From positions 1,178,001 through 1,242,000 of the forward strand of contig WWBZ02000040.1 of NCBI GenBank assembly GCA_011503125.2: DNA of 64,000 bases, in the 5' to 3' direction. Below are positions 1 to 9,133 of this stretch, piece by piece; the stretch's first letter is position 1; each line of letters begins with the position of its first letter. The position numbers and the translations under genes are program-made. Source of the stretch: Botryosphaeria dothidea (lineage: Eukaryota; Ascomycota; Dothideomycetes; Botryosphaeriales; Botryosphaeriaceae). The notes under the pieces are model-generated. The model did no database searches. It worked only from the letters and a program-made list of their open reading frames with translations, and had not been told where the DNA came from.

Positions 1-1249
1 AGGGATAATCAGGATCAGGAAGAGCAAACCACCGGCCTGGCTCAGGTTATTATGTCAGCCATACACCTATATTTCGACAGTGCTTAAATTTGACTCACCG
101 GATGCATCAATTTCTGTAAAATGGATGTTCATGGAGCTGAGGTTCCGCCAATATGGCGTCTCGCCATTTGGATCTTCATTGCTCTGCGGCCAGAAGAGCG
201 AAGGTGAGATTCTCGGGTCATACAAATTCAACCATTGCAGCCTTACAGACATCTTACGGAATCCATTACAAAGTGGGTCAAGTCCAGATCCGAGGACAGC
301 AGGCTGCGTGTACACCCCGTTGCCTTTGTTCTCAAACCTTGCTTCGAACGTTGTACAGCTCTTCGGAACCAGATGTAAACTCTCACCCAAGGCTAAAAGT
401 ATGATTAGCTCAAGTTCAATCTATACAATGCTTTAAAGAATGTATTGCTGGCAATTTGACTTACCTTTTCTGTACGCCCGACGAGATTCGAGGTGCCATG
501 TTGGGATGTCAGACAGGCGAAGCTTGCACGTTTCAAGGTCTTCCAAACAGACCAAAATCTGCACCAAGGAACTAGGCCAAATAAAACCTTCTTCATACGT
601 GAACGAAGTGATACAACGTACTTTTGGTAGTTCTGCACCGACATAATGCAAGTAGGTATGACCGACACCAGGCCACAGTTGTTTTGGAACCTCACTCCAT
701 CCTTCTTCACCAATCTCATCATCTTCCAAATAATTCTGCCTTTCTTTATGCTCCTCTTTCGATCTGGTGAAACACGTGGCTAACACCAGCCAACCGCTCG
801 CGGTGCGCGTCCCCACTTCCGAGCTGCGCCAGCAGCAACAGCATGTTCTCCACACTACGAATGAAACTCTCATCATTCATACGCTGCTCCTCCGCCCCCT
901 TAGACTTGGACGACACACAGTTCCACTCATGGCCGAGGTGGTACCCCAGAATCCGGATATCCGACAAGCGAGACGGATCTTTCACAGCGACATCTCTGAA
1001 CGCGCTCAATCTCTGCGGCGTGACGACGATGCTGTGAAAAATCTCGCGCTCGACGACCGCATTCCAAGCCGCGTTGATGCCGGCGTAGGCGGCCAGCCGC
1101 GGGCGAGGCTGGGTGCGGATGGTGGAAAGCCGCAGTCAGCTCCGCCGTGCCCGCCGGACTGCGATGGGGTTTGGCTTTTCATCCTCTTTGATGAGTCTGC
1201 CGAGCTCGCTGATAATGAGGCGGATGATGTCGGCGGGGAGCTCTGGCAT
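1..1249 (-). CDS. Fungal F-box-type protein, 3' end beyond window, frame disturbed
   Basis: Not a named gene. The start (MPELPADIIRLIISEL) and the nearby LAAYAGINAAWNAVVERE match the F-box-like opening of a large family of ascomycete proteins. Further signature pieces follow: VGHTYLHYVGAELPKVRCIT at 465-700, and FWPQSNEDPNGETPYWRNL then DASG-RWFALPDPDYP at the left edge. Introns seen: 393-464 (GTAAGT...TTTTAG) and 37-98 (GTGAGT...GCCAG), the latter joining DASG to RWFAL in frame. Two oddities: codon 38 (1136-1138) is TGA unless a 51-nt intron 1109-1159 with weak donor GTCCGG is removed, and the frame shifts near 750-780 with no convincing intron. It may be a pseudogene or carry assembly errors. 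F-box proteins usually recruit substrates to SCF ubiquitin ligases; that role is inferred from family only. Confidence 0.65.
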
Positions 1250-1944
1250 GATTGTACCGGGTGATGTTGGAAAAAGGATCGATAGCGGCTGAATCGCGAT
1301 GCGATTTATACCGGTTTCTGCCTAGAGTGAACCCCACAAATCCTACGCCCTAGTGATCAGATGTTTTTCATAGCTATATAGAGCCCAAAGGCTTTCATGC
1401 GGAGTAGACACACAAAGACAGTCTTGAAGGTATCGCAGAATACGGGTTCGTATTTTTCTTCCCCATTTCCTCACAGGTCTAGCCCGGCGATCGGGTGGAA
1501 ACTGCTAGAAAGTCACTTATAAGAGACTGCCCAACAAATGAGGAAAAAAAAAAAACCCTTCTGTAAGTGCGTCCGCGCGATTGGTGCTTATTAGAAATGA
1601 CGCTAACACAAAGTGGGCTCGATGGGGCTAAAAGCGTCTTTATTGATTTATGCAGCCTTATCAGTCCCCAATGATGGTACTCGAATAGCTCATGTTAGGC
1701 ATAAGTGCAGTCTATTGTAACAAGGTTCTGGGGTAAATATAGTCCTTGCAGAAGGCTGAGAAGCATGCCTTGAAGAGCCAGAGAGAATTATTTAGAAGCC
1801 AGCTGAGCCACCTTTCCACATCAGCGCTGCCTTGACCATCCACCATTGGAAACACAAGCCAGACAACATTGGAACAATAATCCACTGGTAAATACTCCAT
1901 ATCGAAAGCCGGACATCCTCATGGGCTAAAAATTTGTTTAAGCT
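1250..1944. other. Intergenic, divergent promoter space
   Basis: Lies between the leftward F-box gene and the rightward membrane-protein gene. It contains a run of A near 1546-1556 and AT-rich stretches. The short ORF at 1712-1900 has no recognisable feature. I see no gene here. Confidence 0.5.
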
Positions 1945-3399
1945 ATGTCCTATCATTCTCATCACAGAGAGTCGCGATCCAATCCTTTCTTGCGGTCGCT
2001 TTTCGGCCAGCCACCCGAAGCAGAGATCATTCCGGCCCTCAACTACACGAAAGACGGCTGGGTTCTTGGAAATCAACATACGGAAAACAACACGTTTTTC
2101 AATACTCAAATGGTTGAATGCGTATATCCATACAGCGGAAACTACCAGGGAACTGCGCGCGGTATCTACTACTGCCTTATTTTGATCTCGATCTTCGTTC
2201 GGAAAATCGACTGGCTCTCTACTGTTGCGGCAGGCTTGGTCATGACGTACAGTTCCACTGCTGCTGTACATGCCGTCGTGCTTGCTATTTTCCGCAAACG
2301 GCTGATCTCGCGCATCGCTTTCGACAACAACTGGGAGATAGTCAGTGCACAAGGCAGCCGCTGGAAACCCCAAGTGGACTGGAACTCGACGGCAGACGTC
2401 TGGGTCCCTGTAGTGCCGTCAGTGTGGGATAGTGATTCAGATGCCACCATCGCCATTGTCTGTACCGCAACCTTTGCCTTTATTCCGATGCAAATTTGGT
2501 CTCGAACATTCAGAGACCGTAAATATCGGCCCTTGGTTATGGCTTGGGGACTTATCCTTCTGACAGGATCTTTCTCGGCGATATTCAACGAAGCTTACGT
2601 GGTCCGTTGGGACTTCCCACAGTACAGGTTCTGCCCAATTGGTCATAATGATACTCTGCCGATCACAAGCATTGGTCCGGATCCATACACAACACCTTGG
2701 GTGATCGGCGATTGGTATCGATGGAATCGGATTGTCGGTGACCATTTCGTGTTCAAGAACTCAACATTCGAATTTCCCACCGCTTGTCTCTACCCATGCT
2801 TTGGACAAACCTGGCCGCTGAGAAGTTCATCCAACATCCTTGTTCGACCAATGAATCTGGCGAATACTATGGCCTGGGGGACAGCATCTCTGTGGATCTT
2901 GGCTTCTTTCTGTGTCATTCTCATGTTCTTTGGCCTTTTTGGAGTTCTTCTTGTCATCATCACGAGCTTCTCTGCTTCTGCTCAGCGCTACGTATCTAAC
3001 AACCGAAGATGCGCTTCAAAGCTTGCAAAGTTGTGGAACGACTCGCAAACATCTAAGCTTCAAAAATTTGGGAAAATGATGTCCATTATGTTGCTCATGT
3101 CAGTTGCAGGTTTTGTTCTCGTTTTGAGCGGTCCATTCACCATCCTATTTGTCGTTTACTGGGAATGGGTCATGTGGAGCGGTCCAGTAAGTGATGAGTT
3201 CAAGGCTGTTGGTCAATGGGGCTACATTGTCAGCACTGGATTGCCTCTCGCTACAGCTGTGGTCTCATTTGTGATACTTAAATGCCGCGGAAGGACCAGC
3301 GAAGAGCAGCCCCAAAGTCCGGGCGATCAGATCCAGGTTCTTTACTACGAGCTGTCGTCGATCGACCCCAATGAAACCACGAGTGAAGGTGATGTTTAA
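1945..3399 (+). CDS. Fungal polytopic membrane protein of unknown function
   Basis: A single open frame of 484 residues starts at ATG 1945 and has no visible intron. Hydrophobic segments lie at about residues 73-84, 91-116, 167-184 and 197-215, followed by three longer ones in the C-terminal half, so seven or so membrane passes are likely. The sequence VECVYPYSGNYQGTARGIYY before the first segment, and MTYSSTAAVHAVVLAIF in the second, are typical of a widespread ascomycete family of uncharacterised membrane proteins (recalled, not searched). The 150-residue loop before the last passes holds several N-x-S/T sites, so it is probably extracytosolic. The tail is hydrophilic. No catalytic motif is seen and no function is offered. 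The frame is intact, unlike many neighbours. Confidence 0.85.
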   Translation: MSYHSHHRESRSNPFLRSLFGQPPEAEIIPALNYTKDGWVLGNQHTENNTFFNTQMVECVYPYSGNYQGTARGIYYCLILISIFVRKIDWLSTVAAGLVMTYSSTAAVHAVVLAIFRKRLISRIAFDNNWEIVSAQGSRWKPQVDWNSTADVWVPVVPSVWDSDSDATIAIVCTATFAFIPMQIWSRTFRDRKYRPLVMAWGLILLTGSFSAIFNEAYVVRWDFPQYRFCPIGHNDTLPITSIGPDPYTTPWVIGDWYRWNRIVGDHFVFKNSTFEFPTACLYPCFGQTWPLRSSSNILVRPMNLANTMAWGTASLWILASFCVILMFFGLFGVLLVIITSFSASAQRYVSNNRRCASKLAKLWNDSQTSKLQKFGKMMSIMLLMSVAGFVLVLSGPFTILFVVYWEWVMWSGPVSDEFKAVGQWGYIVSTGLPLATAVVSFVILKCRGRTSEEQPQSPGDQIQVLYYELSSIDPNETTSEGDV

Positions 3400-3754
3400 G
3401 TCTTAGTCCTCTTCTCAGTATTGAAGATCATCTCCAACCGTTGCTTTCACATCCGTTTAGTATTTGGGTGGCATCATTCCCGCCACGTCTCGTCCTAGCC
3501 TCTTGATGGGAGGCTTATCAACGAGCCGTCAACCGAGAAGGCCGCCCTCCTGTTTGATATGGTAGACTGGAATCGCACGTGTCAATTAGTGACGCATCTT
3601 TTGGCAGTCAGGATATTGGGTTCTAAGTGGCGAATAGGAAAAGCGCAGTAGAATCACTAAGTGTGGGGAAAGACAACGACGCTCGCCAATCTTTGGGTAA
3701 ACAAGGTGCTGGATACAATGCCGTCACTTTCCCTCGCTCACCACAAAGGCACAC
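3400..3754. other. Convergent intergenic spacer
   Basis: Spacer between the 3' ends of the membrane-protein gene and the iminopeptidase gene. It should hold both 3' untranslated regions. No gene or repeat is seen. Confidence 0.5.
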
Positions 3755-5343
3755 CTAATCAATAACCTCATCCCTCAACGCCCAAATGTTCTTCCACACC
3801 TCATCCATCCTGCTCCGCACCGCATCATGATACATCACATTCGTCACAAAAGGCTTGCACCCCTTAATCGCCCTCGCCGTCTCCATACTGAACTCGTAAT
3901 CGACGTACATATCCTCCATGTACACGGCCGCGTACGCGGGCACCTCGTTGCGGGCCAGCTGCTCCTTGTCGTACAGGGCGGGCCAGTCGTCGGCCTGGGC
4001 GAGCAGCTCGCCGACTTTCGCGAGCGAGCGCAGCTCGGTGTAGTCGGTCAGCATCCACGGGAAGACCATCTCGCCGGTGAAGTAGAGCGGGGAGTCGTCG
4101 GTCTTGTCGAGGGAGAAGGCGGCGAGGTCTTGCTGGATGCGGTGGGCGGACCAGTTGGCGGCGTGGCTGGGTGGGGTGGTTGTTAGTGGGATGCGTTCGA
4201 GACGCGGGGGAGGAGGGGCTCACCCTTGGCAGTAGATTGGTTCGTGGAGGATGGCGTAGATGATGTGGTCGTCGAAGGGCATCGTCTGCTCGATGAGGGA
4301 TGTTGTCGGGCGGGTGAGGTGGCCGAAGACGGCGAGGTCGTTGGAGCAGCGGAGGACGAGGTCTGCGAGTGTGGGTTAGGATTGCGGGGGGCGACGGGAT
4401 GGGGGGAACTTACCATGCACCATATCGATGCCGCCGTGGAAGCCGAAGTTGATGCCGAGCTGCATGAATCGCCTCGCAGACAGGCTCCCCTCACCAGAAA
4501 GCCTGACGGTGCTATCCCCGAACTTCCTCAGGAGCTTCACGATGTCCTTCACCCTAGACACGTCCTCGGGATACTTCCGGTAGTACGCGTCATTCCTCTC
4601 GGCCAGCTTCTTGAACGTCTTCGAGTACACGGCATCCGGCTTGCTCACCAGCGGCGGCAGGCCACCGAAATAGAACGCCTCCCGCAACCCCTCCGGATAA
4701 AAGGACAAGTACGTCGTGATGCAGAAGCCGCCAAAGCTCTGGCCCGCGACGCTCCACTTCCGCTTCTCCTCGGGCCAGCCCTCCGTCAACGCCAGCCTCA
4801 CAGCCTCCGCGTCCTTCACAATCGAGTCCGCCCTGAACGACTTCAGATAGTTGACCTGCGTCTCCTCGTCGCCGCGCAGGCCCAGCGTGCTCGCGGAGAC
4901 GGGGGAGCTGAGGCCCGTGCCGCGCTGGTCGAGCATCAGGAGCTGGTAGCCGCGATCCAGGATCTGGTGGGTCCAGGCGACGTCCTGGGGGGAGCGGCAG
5001 CCGAAGCCCGGGCCGCCTTGCAGGAAGAGCATCCAGGGCAGCTGCTTTTTGGCGTCGTCCTCGACAGTGGTGGGGTCGGCGGGTTTCTCGGCTTTGCGGG
5101 CGGAGCGGGCGAAGAGGCGGAGGGGCCGCGAGTCGGGCTTGTTCCAGTGGGTGGGGACTTCGAAGAAGTATTCGGTTACTTTGAGCTTACCTGGAGGAGG
5201 TGTTAGCGCGTGGCAATTGTCTTTTCGTGCTATAGGGGAAGGCGGAGGTGGGGACGAGGAATGGAAGAGGGTATGTTACCGGGAACGATGTGTGAGCGCT
5301 GCTCGATGATCTTGGCGGGAGAGATTTTGACCATGTTGGACAT
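3755..5343 (-). CDS. Proline iminopeptidase-like alpha/beta hydrolase
   Basis: Predicted to release N-terminal proline from peptides (serine peptidase family S33); cytosolic, as no signal peptide is seen. Four exons: 5343-5280, 5190-4414, 4362-4224, 4166-3755. Introns are 89, 51 and 57 nt with GT-AG ends. The exons add to 1392 nt, 463 residues, the usual length for fungal members. Family marks: oxyanion-hole motif LFLQGGPGFG, then LMLDQRGTGLS, and the nucleophile elbow GQSFGG holding the catalytic Ser. The Asp is probably in YMEDMYVD and the His in the C-terminal NVMYHDAVR. ATG 5343 is preferred; a second in-frame ATG lies three codons later. All motifs are present, so the gene looks functional. 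An epoxide hydrolase-like activity cannot be excluded, but GGPG favours the iminopeptidase group. Confidence 0.9.
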
Positions 5344-5916
5344 CAGGTGAGTAGCAATCTACTAGCGGATGATAAGGCCAGAGAAAAGGCACGAATGAGA
5401 TGTTGAGGGCGAAATCACGCTCGGATCAAGCTCGTCAAAGGCAGTCGGCCAGAGAGGCAGCGGAGGGAGTGGCGCGCGCGGTGTGCACAAGCAATTGGGA
5501 GAGAGTGGGCGCTGGAGATGAGGGAGTCAGCTTGGCGGAGGTTGATGGTGTCGGAAGAGGCGGGGTCGCGGTACCGGAGTTAGATCTGCGAGATGCCCGA
5601 GACAGACAAGAACAGCAGGAACGACCGGGGGCGGGGCGCCAAGGGCGGACTGCGGGGCGGCGGCGGACGCTAAAAATTTGGATCAGGCGGGGCAGGCGCG
5701 ACTGCCACCACCTCTCCCGCCGCATTTTCCTGCTCTCTCCCGCCCGGGTACAGGAGACATCCCTCATTCAGCCCATATTCCTGTACTCCGCCTTATCCTT
5801 CACCCGTCCGCGTTCTGTTGGGACCTCGGCCTTTTTCTTTTCAACTTTGCGCTGAAAGTCTGCTCAGCGGATTTTCTTAGTCTTCATCTTCTGCTTCCAT
5901 TGCACTCTCCTCAGCC
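5344..5916. promoter_or_regulatory. Shared promoter between iminopeptidase and KEL3
   Basis: A 573-bp head-to-head region. The KEL3 side ends in a pyrimidine-rich leader (CTTCATCTTCTGCTTCC) just before the ATG context CAGCCATGG. The middle is GC-rich. No TATA box is evident, as is common for housekeeping genes. Both flanking starts are well supported, so a bidirectional promoter is inferred from position. Confidence 0.45.
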
Positions 5917-7965
5917 ATGGCCAAAAAAGACAAGGCCAAGAAGGCCGAGAAGAAGGCGCGCACAGCACAAAAGCAGGAGAAGAAGGCAGGGAAGAAGGAG
6001 CAGAAGAACCAAAAACGCGGCAAGGACGCCGACGACAGCGATGCCGAAGATGTCGACCTCGATGCAGTCCTCGCTGAATACGCCCGTCAACAGGAGCAAT
6101 TCCTGAAAGTCACCGAGACAGTGTCAGAAGCGCCTTCGCCCCGCGGCTCAGCAACACTCATCGGCTCGCCCACCAACGACAACGAGCTATTCCTCTTCGG
6201 CGGCGAGTACTTCAACGGCGCCCTGGCCCATTTCTTCAACGACCTCTTCATCTACAACATCAACCGCGACGAATGGCGCAACGTCACCTCCCCCAACACC
6301 CCGCTCCCGCGCTCCGGCCACGCCTGGACCCGCGGCGGCAACGACAAGGCCATCTACCTCTTCGGCGGCGAGTTCTCCAGCCCCAAGCAAGGCACCTTCT
6401 ACCACTACAACGACTTCTGGCGCCTCGACCCCTCCTCGCGCGAATGGACGCGCCTCGAAACGAAAGGCAAAGGCCCGCCCGCCCGCAGCGGCCACCGCAT
6501 GACCTACTTCAAGAACCACATCATCCTCTTCGGCGGCTTCCAAGACACCAGCCAGCAGACCCGGTACCTCAACGACGTCTGGATCTACGACACCGCCACC
6601 TTCGCCTGGCACGAGCCCAAGCTCCCGCCCGCCGCCCAGCGCCCGGACCCGCGCTCCTCCTTGTCGCTCCTGCCCACCGACTCCGGCGCCGTGCTGTACG
6701 GCGGCTACTCGCGCGTCAAAACCGCCGCCAAGAACAGCGCCAAGCAGGGCGCCGGCTCGCGCAACGTCCTCAAGCCCGTCGTCCACCAGGACACCTGGTT
6801 CCTGCGCATCGCGCCGGCCGCGCCCGACGCCCCGGCCAATGCGCTCCCCAAGGTGCACTGGGAGCGCCGCAAGAAGCCGGCCAACCCGCCCAACCCGCCG
6901 CGCGCCGGCGCCACCATGGCCTTCCACAAGGGCCGCGGCATCCTGTTCGGCGGCGTGCACGACGTCGAGGAGAGCGAGGAGGGCATCGATTCCGAGTTCT
7001 TCAACCAGCTGTTCGCGTGGAACGTCGACCGCAACCGCTACTTCCCGCTCGCGCTGCGGAGGCCGCGCGCGCAGGGCGGGAAGAAGCAGGGGAATGCCGA
7101 GCGGGGTGGCGGGAGGAGGGGGCGCGGGAAGGCGGACGAGGAGGAGCTGTTGAAGAATCTGAAGGCGTTGGAGATGCGGGGGACGTTGGCGGGGGCGGAG
7201 AATGAGGGGGGTGTGGCGCCGCAGTTGGAAACACCTACCCCGGAGGATGAGAAGGACGAGAAGCCGGAGAAGAAGGTCATGTTCGAGATGCCGCACCCGC
7301 GCTTTAATGCGGCGTTGGCAGTGCAGGATGATGTGTTGTATGTGTATGGCGGCACGTTTGAGAAGGCGGACCGTGAGTTCACGTTTGACGAGATGTGGGC
7401 GATTGATTTGGGCAAGCTGGATGGAGTGAAGGAGATCTTTCACCGAGAGCTGGAGGACTGGCAGGGCGAGGAGAGCGAGGATGAGGAGGAAGACGAGGAG
7501 GAAGAAGAGGATGAGGAAGACAACGAGGAGGCTGGTAGCGATGAGGATGACGTTGCGAGCACGGCTGCTACGCCCGTCTCTCAGGGCCCGTCAGCCGCGA
7601 AGGGGGACAAGGATGCGGATGATACGGTCACGGCATCAGAGAAACACGCTTCTGCTTCTGCGCTCACGGAGGATGGTCTACCGCACCCGAGACCCTTTGA
7701 GTCTCTGCGCGATTTCTATGCGCGCTCGAGTATGGAGTGGCAGAATATCGTCATTGACCAGCTGGCGCGGACCATGGGCGGCGATGCCAAGACACCCAAA
7801 GAGATCAAGACGATGGCATTCGAGCGGTCGGAAGAGAAGTGGTGGGATTGCCGTGAGGAGATTCGCGCATTGGAGGATGAGCAGGAGCAGGCTGGCATCA
7901 GTGAGGTGGTCAGTCTTGCAGACAGGGGTGATGCGGCAGCTGGTGGTGCGGGAAGGAGGCGGTAG
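5917..7965 (+). CDS. KEL3: Kelch-repeat protein, KEL3/KLHDC4 type
   Basis: A single exon of 682 residues. The N-terminus is a lysine/alanine-rich basic coil (MAKKDKAKKAEKKARTAQKQ). A Kelch beta-propeller follows from about residue 75 to 490, with repeated LFGGE, LFGGF, LYGGY and YVYGG blades and PLPRSGHAW / PPARSGHRM turns. Then comes a strongly acidic stretch (about 515-545, mostly E and D), and a C-terminal module from PHPRPFESLRDFYARSS onward that matches the short domain ending KEL3-type proteins (DUF4110). Domain order and length fit budding-yeast KEL3 and human KLHDC4, for which a cytoplasmic or nucleolar role is poorly defined. Start context CAGCCATGG is strong. The coding sequence is GC-rich and uninterrupted. 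Ortholog call is from architecture, not a search. Confidence 0.9.
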   Translation: MAKKDKAKKAEKKARTAQKQEKKAGKKEQKNQKRGKDADDSDAEDVDLDAVLAEYARQQEQFLKVTETVSEAPSPRGSATLIGSPTNDNELFLFGGEYFNGALAHFFNDLFIYNINRDEWRNVTSPNTPLPRSGHAWTRGGNDKAIYLFGGEFSSPKQGTFYHYNDFWRLDPSSREWTRLETKGKGPPARSGHRMTYFKNHIILFGGFQDTSQQTRYLNDVWIYDTATFAWHEPKLPPAAQRPDPRSSLSLLPTDSGAVLYGGYSRVKTAAKNSAKQGAGSRNVLKPVVHQDTWFLRIAPAAPDAPANALPKVHWERRKKPANPPNPPRAGATMAFHKGRGILFGGVHDVEESEEGIDSEFFNQLFAWNVDRNRYFPLALRRPRAQGGKKQGNAERGGGRRGRGKADEEELLKNLKALEMRGTLAGAENEGGVAPQLETPTPEDEKDEKPEKKVMFEMPHPRFNAALAVQDDVLYVYGGTFEKADREFTFDEMWAIDLGKLDGVKEIFHRELEDWQGEESEDEEEDEEEEEDEEDNEEAGSDEDDVASTAATPVSQGPSAAKGDKDADDTVTASEKHASASALTEDGLPHPRPFESLRDFYARSSMEWQNIVIDQLARTMGGDAKTPKEIKTMAFERSEEKWWDCREEIRALEDEQEQAGISEVVSLADRGDAAAGGAGRRR

Positions 7966-9133
7966 TGTGAAGCTAGCATTATCAGCAGAAAATATTGAAT
8001 GTGCTCTGCATTTGAAGAAAATTAAGGACAGATTTCTTGATAGATTGGGCACATCATTAAGCTGAGTTTCTCTTTTCATGCGAGATTTTTGTCATAGGCA
8101 CATTGGGCGTTCCTGCGGGCCGCAGAGGTGCGACAAACGACAGGTGATACGCGTCTTGTTTAACATTGGCGCGCAAACCATCAAATCATAACACAAATTG
8201 TCCGCCGGATGTACAAGGGGGTATTGCAGTCGGCGGATATGAGTGCATCACATTTCCACTAACAGAGCTGTTCGAACGAATACTTCTATACCCCATAGTA
8301 GTGTAAATTAGATCATGTTTCTAACCTGTTAGTGAGAATCTCGCATTTAGCGCTACCCGTCGGTAGCAATGCCCTCCTGTATGGATCGTTTAGGAAATCT
8401 TGCTTCCAGGGGTGGGTACACAAATGTTGGGAATTGCGCCTCTGCAGCTGCATTAGCGCCGTTTCAACCCTCATGCAAGTCGAAGGAGAAATGTCTCTTG
8501 GTCCCTTGTCCAGTCGTTTCGAACGCCTGGTCAAATGCCATGCTTTGTTTGTTTTTCCTGTTGTTGCGCGCACGTAGTCTAATCCGGTCTTTCACGCATG
8601 CAAACCGTGGCTACCAACATGATTGACGCAGGGTGCTAGAGACCCTTATAGTATTCCTGATCTGCCCTCAAATCATGGAAGCATGTTGTACTGGACACTA
8701 TTTCCCACCCCCATTCAGATTCGCTGGCTGTCGAGTTGCTGACCGGCATAGAACCAAGTGCATGTGGGATAGGAAACTAAGCCCATGTTGCTGACAGCTG
8801 CGCGGTGCGGCAGGAGACCGTCCTTGGTCTGCGTCAAAAGCAAACGCCTGCTTCGAATTTCCAGTCCAGTACGCCTTATAGTCTCGCAGATTCAGCATGG
8901 CTTCGATGAAGTTCTTCTCCATCATCTCAGACAAGTACGACCCATGCACATGAGTAGGAATTCTTTACCTGTGGACGTCTACAATGAGGGCTTACCTGTA
9001 CCAACCGACAGGACCACTACCATCGATTACAGCTTCACGATCTTGGACAGATCGTCAATTGACTTTCAGTGTGTCTAATCCGACTATTGATATTTTATTT
9101 GCTGATAAATTGTGCTTCTTAGCGCCTGAACAG
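7966..9133. other. Intergenic, no gene supported
   Basis: Spacer after KEL3. Several short ORFs on both strands (for example 8332-8577 plus and 8698-8949 minus) show no known motif. The last part may hold a decayed first exon of the NLR relic: an open frame ending near 9070 is followed by GTGTCTAATC and an acceptor-like GAACAG at 9128-9133. I could not assign an N-terminal domain. Confidence 0.35.

Noticed and set aside
767..1264. 165-residue plus-strand ORF
   Set aside because: It lies antisense to the F-box-type gene, whose frame shows family motifs; the plus frame has none.
4226..5206. 326-residue plus-strand ORF
   Set aside because: Antisense shadow of the GC-rich iminopeptidase exons; Arg/Gly/Val-rich composition without motifs.
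6187..7443. 418-residue minus-strand ORF
   Set aside because: Antisense shadow of the KEL3 gene, with Arg/Leu/Val-biased composition.
8698..8949. Minus-strand ORF with nearby donor/acceptor-like sites (8960-9000)
   Set aside because: Introns implied would be under 30 nt and the peptide resembles no family I know.
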